Below are positions 1 to 6,691 of a stretch of DNA of 11,934 bases, piece by piece. The translations under genes were made by a program, and so were the position numbers. The first letter of the stretch is position 1. Each line of letters starts with the position of its first letter. This DNA is from Ignavibacteria bacterium (lineage in GTDB: Bacteria > Bacteroidota > Ignavibacteria > Tepidaquicellales > OLB5), in the NCBI GenBank assembly GCA_026417195.1, contig JAOADS010000053.1, forward strand, positions 1 to 11,934, given 5' to 3'. The notes below the pieces were generated by a model, which worked only from the letters and a program-made list of their open reading frames with translations, did not search any database and was not told the origin of the DNA.

Positions 1-902
1 ACCTGATAGTATGTCCGGGGATACAGCTCAACTGGGATAAAATTAAAGGGTTAAGGGAAACAATAGGCAAGAACTGTGTCTGCAGTAATTACAGCTTTGA
101 AACTGTACCATATACTTATGAGTGTCTTAAAAACTTCAGGGGAGGCAAGGTTATATTTCACAATCCTCATACACCTATTAAGTGCGGAGGTGCACCTCAC
201 AAAATAATGTATCTTGCTTCCGATTACTTCCGAAAAAAAGGTATATTAAAAGATTGTGACATACAATACTGGAGTGCATCAACCAGATTATTCGGTGTTG
301 AAAAATTTGAAAAGACTTTGTTGAACATAGTTAAAAAAGCCGACATAAAACTTCACTTCTTCGAGAAACTCGTTGAAATAGACGGACAAAACAAAAAAGC
401 AAAATTCGTCGGGATCGGAGAAAAAAACAAAGACCTGGAAACATGGGTTGACTTTGACATGATACATATAACTCCTCCTCAGTCAGCACCGGATTTTATC
501 AGAAACAGTCCTCTTTCCAATCATGAAGGATGGGTAGATGTTGATAAAAATACCCTGCAACATAATAGATGGAAAAACATTTTCTCTTTAGGCGATGCTT
601 CCAGTCTGCCAACTGCAAGAACTGGTGCTGCTATAAGAAAACAGGTTCCTGTATTAGCCACAAATCTACTGTCTGTTATGGATAACAAACCTATGAATGC
701 AAAATACAACGGCTACAGTTCCTGTCCTATTGTAACCGGCTACGGAAAGCTTGTCCTTGCGGAATTTGATTACAATAATAATCCTATGGAAACATTTCCT
801 CTTGACCAAAGCAAGGAACGCCGTAGCATGTGGATTTTGAAAAAATATATATTACCTTTTATGTACTGGAATTTCATACTGAAAGGAAAGTTCCAGGGTT
901 GA
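1..902 (+). CDS. sqr: sulfide:quinone oxidoreductase, SQOR-like (5' truncated)
   Basis: A membrane-associated flavoprotein that oxidises sulfide and passes electrons to the quinone pool. The reading frame is open from base 3 and runs 299 codons to TGA at 900-902; the N-terminal FAD-binding part (about a quarter of a roughly 400-residue protein) lies outside the window. The in-frame ATG at 207 is internal, because family sequence continues upstream of it: CPGIQLNWDKIKGL at visible residues 4-17, then PIKCGGAPHKIMYL. Cys61 (bases 183-185) and Cys241 (723-725, in SSCPIVTGY) match the redox cysteines of human SQOR. WVDVDKNTLQH, SLGDASSLPT and ETFPLDQSKER also follow the human protein closely. The C-terminal LPFMYWNFILKG resembles the amphipathic membrane anchor of the family. 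Extra cysteines occur at visible residues 4, 25 and 27. The stop overlaps the start of the DUF6132 gene. Family assignment is firm; the sulfur acceptor cannot be told. Confidence 0.93.
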   Translation, partial: LIVCPGIQLNWDKIKGLRETIGKNCVCSNYSFETVPYTYECLKNFRGGKVIFHNPHTPIKCGGAPHKIMYLASDYFRKKGILKDCDIQYWSASTRLFGVEKFEKTLLNIVKKADIKLHFFEKLVEIDGQNKKAKFVGIGEKNKDLETWVDFDMIHITPPQSAPDFIRNSPLSNHEGWVDVDKNTLQHNRWKNIFSLGDASSLPTARTGAAIRKQVPVLATNLLSVMDNKPMNAKYNGYSSCPIVTGYGKLVLAEFDYNNNPMETFPLDQSKERRSMWILKKYILPFMYWNFILKGKFQG

Positions 903-1102
903 TTAGAAAGAAAATCATTCTCACATTAATAGGCGCAACATTAGGTGCAGTTGGCGGCTATATGTATTATTACCTAATTGGATGCAGGGGAGGTTCATGC
1001 CCTATAACCTCTAATCCTTATATCAGTACAATTTACGGATTAGTTATAGGCTCTCTTATTTTAAATATGTTTAATGGATCTAAAACAGATTCGGGCAAAT
1101 AA
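899..1102 (+). CDS. DUF6132 family small membrane protein
   Basis: A 67-residue protein with two predicted membrane segments, about residues 6-28 (IILTLIGATLGAVGGYMYYY) and 42-58, separated by the family signature GCRGGSCPITSNPY with Cys29 and Cys34. This pattern is typical of DUF6132 proteins in Bacteroidetes and relatives; their function is unknown. I chose TTG at 899-901, whose bases overlap the TGA of the SQR gene (TTGA, 4-nt overlap), because the family usually starts with a few basic residues before the first helix (here MIRKK). AAGGA at 883-887 could serve as a weak ribosome binding site. A GTG at 830 would add 23 unconserved residues read out of frame from SQR. Overlap with SQR suggests translational coupling and a link to sulfide or sulfur handling, possibly through the cysteine pair; that link is inference. 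It ends only 3 bp from the stop of the convergent antiporter gene. Confidence 0.8.
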   Translation: MIRKKIILTLIGATLGAVGGYMYYYLIGCRGGSCPITSNPYISTIYGLVIGSLILNMFNGSKTDSGK

Positions 1103-1105
1103 TTT

Positions 1106-3103
1106 CTACCTTAATATTTCAATTGCCTTCTCTATCTGACCCCTTGTCCCAAGCATAAGCACTATATCACCTTGACGGATTTTAAAATCACTGGATGGAT
1201 TGGGAAAACTTTCCCTCCCTCTTATAACCGAAATAATTGTAGCTCCTGTTTTTGCCCTTATATCAAGTTCTGCTATTGTTTTTTCTTCACATGAACAGTT
1301 ATGAGACACTGTGAACGATTCTACATCAACTTCTTCGTGGATAACCTGATGGATCCTTTCTGTGATGTCAAATCTTCCTTCTTTATCGCGGAATTTTTCA
1401 TATCGTTGCTTATGCAGCTCTGCTATTTCCCTTTGTATCATCTCCTTTGAAATTCCATATAGCGAAAGTACTCTTGCTATTATCTCTATTGAAGTTTCAT
1501 ACTCTTCGGCAAATACAGTATCTGCTCCAAGTTCATAGAGCTTGTCTATTTCAGATACATATTTAGTTCTGGCAATTATATATACATCAGGATTTAGAAT
1601 TCTCGCAGTTGCAACTGCATGATCTATTACAAAAGGATCGCTTATTGCATATGTAACCACCTTTGCTTTCTTAATTCCTGCTTCCTGAAGGATTACACTT
1701 TTAGTGGCATCCCCGTAAACTACATATTCACTGTTCTTTTCAGCTTCTATAACATTTTCCGGATTAAGTTCTATTATAACATAAGGAACCTTTCTTTTCT
1801 TCAGAATCCTCGCAAGATTTCTGCCGTTAAGACCATATCCTACTATGATAGTGTGATTCTTTAAAACAGTCTCAGATTCAGCTTTCCCGGAATCTGTTTT
1901 GTGACTGACTGACTTCCTTTCTAGTTTCTTCAGCGGAGAGAAAAGTCTCCCTTCTTCCAGCTTCCTGGCTGCCTGTGGTGAAAATATAAATGCAAAAGGT
2001 GTAAATATCATAGTGATTATCGAAGCTGAAAGAAATAGCTGAAACAAATCTTCTGATATGAGAGAGTAGCCCAACCCCAGTTTTGCAATTACAAAAGAAA
2101 ATTCTCCGATCTGCGCAAGGCTGAATGCGGCAATGACTGCAATCCTTATGGGATATCTGAGAAGAAGAGTAAGGATAAAAATTATAGCACCTTTGGTAAG
2201 GAAAATACCTGAACTCAGAGCAGCCACAGAGAAAAAGTTCTCCGTAAGGTAATTGAGGTTTAGAAGCATGCCGATAGATATAAAAAAAAGCCCATTAAAT
2301 CCTTCTTTGAATGGCATTACATCAGCAATAATCTGATGACTGTATCTTGACTCTGAAATGATCACGCCGGCTATAAAAGCACCCAATGCAAAAGATAAAC
2401 CCAGTTTGTTAGTCAGGAAAGCCATACCCAGACATAGAAAAAGAGAAGATATTATGAATATCTCCTTCAGCCTGGTACTTACTATGAGATTTAATAGGAT
2501 AGGCATAAGCTTTCTTGCTGTGAAGAAAATAAGAATAATAAGCAGGAAAGATATTATTATCCTTAAAAAAATTTTTTCCATAGTGTCGCCAGAGCTCGCT
2601 GCAAGAACAGGAACAAGTATAATCATAGGAACAACACATAAGTCCTGAAATAAAAGTATTCCAAGTTCTATTTTACCCTGAGGTGAGTCTATCTGTCTTT
2701 TATCCTGAAGCAGTTTCAGAACTATTGCTGTGCTGCTGAGAGAAATAAGAAATCCGAAAAACACAGCTGACCCATAATCAAATCCTATCAAAACTGAAAT
2801 CACACATACTAAAATTATGGTAATTAAAACCTGTCCTCCGCCTGCAATAAAAATCAGTTTCTTTATCCTGATAAGTTTTTTAATTGAAAATTCTATCCCG
2901 ATAATAAATAGCATAAGAACAACACCTATTTCAGCGAGTATTTCAATCTCATGTGAATTTTTTATAATGCCTGCAGAATATGGACCGATCACAATTCCTG
3001 TAAGAAGAAATCCTACTACGGGAGGAACTTTCAGTTTACTGAAGATAAATATTATTACAATACTTGAAAACAGTATTATTATTATGTCCTGAAGTATGAG
3101 CAT
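1106..3103 (-). CDS. CPA2 family monovalent cation:proton antiporter with TrkA-N and TrkA-C domains
   Basis: An inner-membrane cation/proton antiporter of the KefB/KefC-like CPA2 family, 665 residues. The transport domain covers about residues 1-375 with some 12 hydrophobic segments. Family motifs include KLKVPPVVGFLLTGIVIGP (24-41), SLSSTAIVLKLL (121-132), LFQDLCVVP with the conserved QD pair (151-159), GAFIAGVIISES (241-251) and SLAQIGEFSFVIA (328-340). A charged linker (376-416) leads to a cytoplasmic TrkA-N Rossmann domain: VGYGLNGRNLA (421-431), Glu445 at the end of the second strand as in NAD-binding members, and YGDAT (463-467). A TrkA-C domain occupies about 595-664. The HNCSC segment (601-605) at the start of TrkA-C puts two cysteines where a ligand or redox signal might act, which is speculative. 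ATG at 3101-3103 overlaps the recN stop by one base (TAATG), implying coupled translation. K+ or Na+ specificity cannot be decided; GSH gating as in E. coli KefC is not shown. Confidence 0.9.
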   Translation of the reverse strand: MLILQDIIIILFSSIVIIFIFSKLKVPPVVGFLLTGIVIGPYSAGIIKNSHEIEILAEIGVVLMLFIIGIEFSIKKLIRIKKLIFIAGGGQVLITIILVCVISVLIGFDYGSAVFFGFLISLSSTAIVLKLLQDKRQIDSPQGKIELGILLFQDLCVVPMIILVPVLAASSGDTMEKIFLRIIISFLLIILIFFTARKLMPILLNLIVSTRLKEIFIISSLFLCLGMAFLTNKLGLSFALGAFIAGVIISESRYSHQIIADVMPFKEGFNGLFFISIGMLLNLNYLTENFFSVAALSSGIFLTKGAIIFILTLLLRYPIRIAVIAAFSLAQIGEFSFVIAKLGLGYSLISEDLFQLFLSASIITMIFTPFAFIFSPQAARKLEEGRLFSPLKKLERKSVSHKTDSGKAESETVLKNHTIIVGYGLNGRNLARILKKRKVPYVIIELNPENVIEAEKNSEYVVYGDATKSVILQEAGIKKAKVVTYAISDPFVIDHAVATARILNPDVYIIARTKYVSEIDKLYELGADTVFAEEYETSIEIIARVLSLYGISKEMIQREIAELHKQRYEKFRDKEGRFDITERIHQVIHEEVDVESFTVSHNCSCEEKTIAELDIRAKTGATIISVIRGRESFPNPSSDFKIRQGDIVLMLGTRGQIEKAIEILR

Positions 3104-4779
3104 TAATAGTTCATCAGTTCCCTTGCACTTTTCAGAGAAGCTTCCGTTATTTTTTCTCCGCTTATAAGTTTTGCTGTCTCAGTAACCTTTTCATCACTGC
3201 TTAATTCACGAATCCTTACTTCAGATGAAGTATCTCCTGAAACCTTCTCTACCACAAAATGTTTTTCTGAAAGAGCAGCTATCTGTGCAAGGTGAGTAAC
3301 AGCTATAATCTGTTTTGTTTCCGATAATTTCCTCATTATCCTGCCAGCTTTCTGGGCAATCCTGCCGCTTATCCCGGTATCTATCTCATCAAAGATAAGA
3401 ACTTCAACAGAGCCGGCTTCAGCCAATGCAGATTTGATTGCCAGCATGATCCTGGAAACCTCTCCTCCTGAGGCAGTTTTCCTAAGTGGTGTGAATTCAC
3501 TGCCTTTATTAACAGCTACCATAAACTCTATTTCATCTATACCTTTACTGTTCAGTTCTTCGCCTTTTTTTATAAAGGTTCTGAATTTACTTTCTCCAAG
3601 CCCTAATTCCTGCAGAACTTTTTCTACTTCCCTGTCCAGCTTTACGGATTCTGATTTCCTTATTGCAGATATCTCATTAGCTTTATCGTAAAGCTCTTTT
3701 CTTAACCTTACAGTTTCTGTCTCTAATTTTTCTATTTCTGCAGAAAAAATTTCTGATCCTGAAAGTTCTGCTTCTAAAGTCTTTTTTTGCTGTATAACCT
3801 TATCAAGAGAACCTCCGTATTTTTTTTTCAGAAATTGTATTTTACTGAGCCTCTGCCTCATAATTTCAGCTTCTTCTGAATTAAACCCGGACCTAACCTT
3901 TTCAAGTATATTTCTTAGTTGAAATGCTGATTCTTTCAATTCTTCATATATTTCAGCTAAGTTATTATTTACCTTTTCCAGCTCCTTATCAAAATTAATT
4001 ATCTTTGAAAGCTCTTTTTCTGTCCTGCTTATTTTTTCCACAGCACTTCCTGATTCATCGTAAAGTAACATAAGAGAGTTTTCTATAGAAGTTTTTATGT
4101 TTTCGAAATTTTCCAAAATATTCAGATCCCTTTCTAACTCTTCGTCTTCATTTTCCTGAGGGTCAACTTCATTGATTTCCTTTAGTTGAAATTCCATATA
4201 TTCCCTCCTTAAATCAACTTCTTCTTTACTTTTCTTTAAATCTAATAACTTCTTTTCCTTTTCTGTTAAGTTTTCAAAATCACTTACAAATGAGTGTATT
4301 TTGCTTCTGTAATTTTTATTTACAGCAGCTATATAATCATCAAGAAATTCTATGTGTGTTTCCTTTTTAAGTAATGACTGATGTTCGTTCTGTGAATGTA
4401 TATCTATCAGTAAATCTCCGAATTTCTGAAGATCTGATATTGAAACCGGTGTATCATTGATGAATTGACGACTGTATGCTTTTGTGTAAAGTTCCCTTCT
4501 GAGTATGATTCTTTCTCCTAACAATTCCAGACCCATTTCAAATATCAATCTTTCTACCTGTTTATTGGATGTTGTTATATGAGCCTCTATAAACATTTTC
4601 TCTTTGTTAGTTCTTATCACAGAATAATCAGCTCTTTCACCAGTAAGCAAAGCTATAGCGTTAAGGATGATCGATTTCCCAGCTCCGGTTTCTCCGGTTA
4701 TAACATTAAATCCGGACGAGAAATTAATTTCTATATCCTTGACTAATATGTAATTTCGTATGATTAATTTTTCAAGCAA
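3103..4779 (-). CDS. recN: DNA repair protein RecN
   Basis: An SMC-like ATPase acting early in double-strand-break repair and in holding chromosome regions together; cytoplasmic, nucleoid-associated. The 558 residues match the usual family length. ATPase halves flank a coiled coil: Walker A GETGAGKS (29-36), IDIHSQNEHQSL (125-136, characteristic of RecN), charged heptad-like helices at about 160-380, ABC signature TASGGEVSR (435-443), Walker B LIFDEID (461-467) and the switch histidine in AVTHLAQ (493-499). The start is TTG at 4777-4779: an in-frame stop lies seven codons upstream with no ATG or GTG between, and the family begins with ML-L-I-N as seen here. No Shine-Dalgarno motif precedes it. 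The stop overlaps the antiporter ATG by one base. It is the first gene after the spacer downstream of dnaA, where dnaN is often found in other bacteria. Confidence 0.96.
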   Translation of the reverse strand: MLEKLIIRNYILVKDIEINFSSGFNVITGETGAGKSIILNAIALLTGERADYSVIRTNKEKMFIEAHITTSNKQVERLIFEMGLELLGERIILRRELYTKAYSRQFINDTPVSISDLQKFGDLLIDIHSQNEHQSLLKKETHIEFLDDYIAAVNKNYRSKIHSFVSDFENLTEKEKKLLDLKKSKEEVDLRREYMEFQLKEINEVDPQENEDEELERDLNILENFENIKTSIENSLMLLYDESGSAVEKISRTEKELSKIINFDKELEKVNNNLAEIYEELKESAFQLRNILEKVRSGFNSEEAEIMRQRLSKIQFLKKKYGGSLDKVIQQKKTLEAELSGSEIFSAEIEKLETETVRLRKELYDKANEISAIRKSESVKLDREVEKVLQELGLGESKFRTFIKKGEELNSKGIDEIEFMVAVNKGSEFTPLRKTASGGEVSRIMLAIKSALAEAGSVEVLIFDEIDTGISGRIAQKAGRIMRKLSETKQIIAVTHLAQIAALSEKHFVVEKVSGDTSSEVRIRELSSDEKVTETAKLISGEKITEASLKSARELMNY

Positions 4780-4784
4780 ATTCT

Positions 4785-4839
4785 TACTATAAAAATATTA
4801 ATTAAAATAAGCAGTAGAAGCAGTAGCTCATGTTAATAA
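4785..4839 (-). other. candidate origin unwinding element: DnaA-box-like site, trio-like triplets, A/T tract
   Basis: Read on the minus strand, TTATTAACA (4839-4831) is followed by a 4-nt gap TGAG, then six CTN triplets CTACTGCTTCTACTGCTT (4826-4809), then 18 consecutive A/T bases (4808-4791). The opposite strand of the triplets reads 3'-GAT GAC GAA GAT GAC GAA. Four of the six fit the DnaA-trio consensus 3'-(G/A)A(T/A), and all have the central A. Box, short gap, trios, AT-rich tract is the order of the Bacillus basal unwinding system, which also lies directly downstream of dnaA. The triplets are equally a tandem 9-bp repeat (AGCAGTAG twice on the plus strand). The function is inferred; the arrangement is seen. 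Confidence 0.4.
4831..4839 (-). promoter_or_regulatory. DnaA-box-like 9-mer TTATTAACA
   Basis: TTATTAACA on the minus strand differs from the TTATNCACA consensus at one base (C to A at position 6). It abuts the trio-like triplets. The same 9-mer occurs at 5014-5022 and 6555-6563, all three in the spacers flanking dnaA. Confidence 0.4.
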
Positions 4840-4887
4840 ATTTAAGTATTCAGTAATATTCTTAAAAATATTCAAAATTTAAAATAT

Positions 4888-4893
4888 ATTATA
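4888..4893 (-). promoter_or_regulatory. possible -10 element for recN
   Basis: A perfect TATAAT on the minus strand, about 110 bases upstream of the recN start. No convincing -35 hexamer sits 16-18 bp further upstream, and the surroundings are very AT-rich, so a chance match is quite possible. Confidence 0.25.
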
Positions 4894-4912
4894 AGTAACT
4901 TTGTCAGTCAGA

Positions 4913-4921
4913 TGTGGAAAA
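4913..4921 (-). promoter_or_regulatory. DnaA-box-like 9-mer TTTTCCACA
   Basis: TTTTCCACA on the minus strand differs at one base from TTATCCACA. It lies between the dnaA terminator and the trio-like element, in the same orientation as the box at 4831-4839. TAATTAACA at 4932-4940 on the plus strand is a further, weaker relative. Confidence 0.4.
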
Positions 4922-4963
4922 AAGATACAGATAATTAACAATTGAATATACTAAATTGTGATA

Positions 4964-4998
4964 ATAAAAAAAGCTGTACGAAAATTGCACAGCTTTTA
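4964..4998 (-). terminator. rho-independent terminator of dnaA
   Basis: Bases 4969-4977 (AAAAGCTGT) pair with 4989-4997 (ACAGCTTTT) around an 11-nt loop, in which one more G-C pair can form beyond a mismatch. Read on the minus strand, the stem is followed by seven T (4972-4966) and then ATTAT. It sits 25 bases after the dnaA stop and separates dnaA transcription from the candidate unwinding element. The A/T flanks on both sides would also allow weak plus-strand termination, but no plus-strand gene ends here. Confidence 0.8.
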
Positions 4999-5013
4999 AT
5001 ATCGCACAAGAAC

Positions 5014-5022
5014 TTATTAACA
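5014..5022 (+). promoter_or_regulatory. DnaA-box-like 9-mer TTATTAACA
   Basis: A second exact copy of the 9-mer, on the plus strand, directly abutting the dnaA stop codon (5023-5025). It belongs to the set of ATTAACA-core sites around dnaA. Confidence 0.35.
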
Positions 5023-6441
5023 TCAATTTGTTAAAAGCATTCCCTTGATTTCTTCAATTTTTTCCCTGAAGGAAGGATTTGTATTAATGTTATCTTCTAT
5101 GCATTTGCATGCGTGAATAACTGTAGCATGATTTCTTCCTCCAAAGTGGGCTCCTATTGTTTGAAGTGATGCTCCTGTAAGTTCTTTAGAAAGATACATT
5201 GCTGTATGCCGTGCAAGAACAATTTCCTGTTGTTTAGATTTAAGTCTGAGCAAGGATTCTTCAAGGTTAAAATATTTGGACACAACAGAAATTATAGTCC
5301 CTATATCAAGTTTAACTTTCCTGTTTTTAATTCCGCCGAACTTAAGAACGCTTCGTTTTGCCATATCAATACTCACTGTTTGTCCTGTAAGTTCTGAGTC
5401 AAATATGATGCTCTTCAAGCATCCTTCGAGGGAACGAATGTTATCTTTTATGTTCAGGGCAATGAACTCTGCAACTTCATATGGTATGGAGAAGTTCTCA
5501 AGCTCACACTTTTTGAAAAGTATTGCTATGCGCGTTTCCAAATCAGGTGGTTGAATATCAACACTCAGACCCCATTGGAAACGGGTTATAAGTCTTTCTT
5601 CAAGCCCTACAAGCTCATGCGGAGGTTTGTCAGAAGAAAGCACAATCTGTTTTTTTAGCTGGTAGAGAGAGTTGAAAATCTGAAAGAATGAATCCTGTGT
5701 GCTGTTTTTTCCTTCAAAGAACTGAACATCATCTACTATCAGAACGTCAAGGGATTTGTAGAATTTCTCAAACTCATGGGCTTTATTGAAACGGATGCTT
5801 TGCACGAAACTTGTAGTAAATTCCGGGCCTGATATATACATAACAGATGCTCCGGGGGTTGAGAGTTTAATGTGATTGCCGATAGCCTGCATCAAGTGAG
5901 TTTTGCCAAGTCCTACGCCACCATATATCATAAGCGGATTGTATTGAGTTCCGGGTCTTTCCGAAATAGAGAAAGCCGCAGCATAGGCAAACTCATTGTT
6001 TTTACCTTTTACAAATGTATCGAAAGTATATTCTGGATTAAGGAAACATTTTGTTCCGGATACAGCAACCGATTCCTGAACAGAGATTTCATTTGCTCGG
6101 TTAATATCACTGTCTCCCGAAGATAAAGAATAACTGTCTGAATAGCTGAGGGACGAATCAATTTCATAAGCTATTGAAGCATTATCTCCCATTACAGATT
6201 TTAAAGCCCTGTTGACAATGTCTCCGAACCTGGTAACGATCATTTCAAAGTAATCGCTGCTTGGCACATTAACCAGCAGGCGTCCGTTTTCAACAGAGAC
6301 AGGTCTTATAGGTTTAAACCATGTGTTGAATTTCAGTTCTGAAACGTTCTGTCTTACAAGCTCCGAAAACTGATTCCATATTTTCTCAGCTTCACTGTTT
6401 GGGGATATTTGATCCTGAAATTTAGTAGCTAAGTTATTCAA
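5023..6441 (-). CDS. dnaA: chromosomal replication initiator protein DnaA
   Basis: An AAA+ protein that binds origin DNA, opens the duplex and recruits the helicase; 472 residues, normal length. Domain I is about 18-85 (KIWNQF, LKFNTWFKPI); domain II is a short Ser/Asp-rich linker (about 96-130). Domain III has Walker A GGVGLGKT (174-181), Walker B LIVDDVQ (234-240), sensor 1 LSSDKPP (268-274), the arginine of LITRFQWG (Arg287) and sensor 2 IRSLEG with Arg336. Domain IV carries the signature LTGASLQTIGAHFGGRNHATV (421-441). At DNA-contacting positions of E. coli DnaA it has Lys403 for Arg399, Asn437 for Asp433 and Ala439 for Thr435, while the Arg407 and His434 equivalents (Arg411, His438) are kept. 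The start is TTG at 6439-6441: an upstream in-frame stop and the lack of any ATG, GTG or other TTG before domain I leave no normal alternative. No Shine-Dalgarno motif is visible. Neighbours are recN and a glycan operon; dnaN is not in this window. Confidence 0.97.
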   Translation of the reverse strand: MNNLATKFQDQISPNSEAEKIWNQFSELVRQNVSELKFNTWFKPIRPVSVENGRLLVNVPSSDYFEMIVTRFGDIVNRALKSVMGDNASIAYEIDSSLSYSDSYSLSSGDSDINRANEISVQESVAVSGTKCFLNPEYTFDTFVKGKNNEFAYAAAFSISERPGTQYNPLMIYGGVGLGKTHLMQAIGNHIKLSTPGASVMYISGPEFTTSFVQSIRFNKAHEFEKFYKSLDVLIVDDVQFFEGKNSTQDSFFQIFNSLYQLKKQIVLSSDKPPHELVGLEERLITRFQWGLSVDIQPPDLETRIAILFKKCELENFSIPYEVAEFIALNIKDNIRSLEGCLKSIIFDSELTGQTVSIDMAKRSVLKFGGIKNRKVKLDIGTIISVVSKYFNLEESLLRLKSKQQEIVLARHTAMYLSKELTGASLQTIGAHFGGRNHATVIHACKCIEDNINTNPSFREKIEEIKGMLLTN

Positions 6442-6554
6442 TATGAAGCTAAATTTAAGATTTTATGGTATAAGATATCAACAAACAGGTTTTTTATTAA
6501 AGCTTTTAAAAACAGGTAATTAGATTAGTTATAAACGCAACTTTCAACATCTAA

Positions 6555-6563
6555 TGTTAATAA
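6555..6563 (-). promoter_or_regulatory. DnaA-box-like 9-mer TTATTAACA
   Basis: Third exact copy of the 9-mer, on the minus strand, within the predicted dnaA leader. DnaA binding near its own gene would fit the autoregulation known in other bacteria. Confidence 0.35.
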
Positions 6564-6603
6564 CTTTTTATTGTATCTGTAAAAACGATACGTCGGAGAA
6601 ATA

Positions 6604-6612
6604 ATATTCACA
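6604..6612 (+). promoter_or_regulatory. DnaA-box-like 9-mer ATATTCACA
   Basis: ATATTCACA matches TTATNCACA at all but the first base and keeps the CACA end intact. It is ten bases upstream of the AAATTAACAT direct repeat. Confidence 0.35.
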
Positions 6613-6613
6613 G

Positions 6614-6634
6614 AAATTAACATTAAATTAACAT
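6614..6634 (+). repeat. AAATTAACAT direct repeat, 11-bp period
   Basis: AAATTAACAT occurs at 6614-6623 and 6625-6634, separated by one base, so both copies would face the same side of the helix. Each contains the ATTAACA core that is shared with the TTATTAACA sites around dnaA. Confidence 0.5.
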
Positions 6635-6658
6635 AATGCAACCTTAAAGCAATATGCA

Positions 6659-6687
6659 TATATAATTAAAAAATCATGAAGTGTCAA
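6659..6687 (-). promoter_or_regulatory. dnaA: candidate sigma-70-type promoter for dnaA
   Basis: On the minus strand, a perfect TTGACA (6687-6682) is followed after exactly 17 bp by TATATA (6664-6659, 4 of 6 to TATAAT). Transcription would start near 6652 and give a leader of about 210 bases containing the box-like sites. It is the best -35/-10 pair I found in the window. Confidence 0.5.
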
Positions 6688-6691
6688 TGTT

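Noticed and set aside
207..209. ATG that could begin the sulfide:quinone oxidoreductase gene
   Set aside because: Family sequence, including the redox cysteine at 183-185, continues in frame upstream to the window edge, so this ATG is internal.
866..896. Inverted repeat CTGGAA...TTCCAG around the possible ribosome binding site of the DUF6132 gene
   Set aside because: Only 6-bp arms with a 19-nt loop inside coding sequence; too weak to call a regulatory hairpin.
830..898. GTG start giving a 90-residue version of the DUF6132 protein
   Set aside because: The added 23 residues are SQR coding sequence read in another frame and do not look like the family N-terminus.
2358..2648. Open frames on the plus strand inside the antiporter gene, and similar ones inside recN and dnaA
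   Set aside because: They overlap strongly supported genes, have no family resemblance, and are explained by the codon composition of the opposite strand.
3506..3514. TTATTAACA inside recN
   Set aside because: A coding-sequence occurrence (Val-Asn-Lys codons) far from the dnaA spacers; taken as background and used as a caution for the origin proposal.
4840..4895. AT-rich stretch with AATATT arms (around 4855-4872) as a terminator or regulatory hairpin
   Set aside because: The stem would be A/T only and unstable, and the spacer is AT-rich throughout.
4954..4965. TTGTGATAA as a reverse DnaA box
   Set aside because: The reverse complement TTATCACAA fits TTATNCACA only if one base is deleted; by position it has three mismatches.
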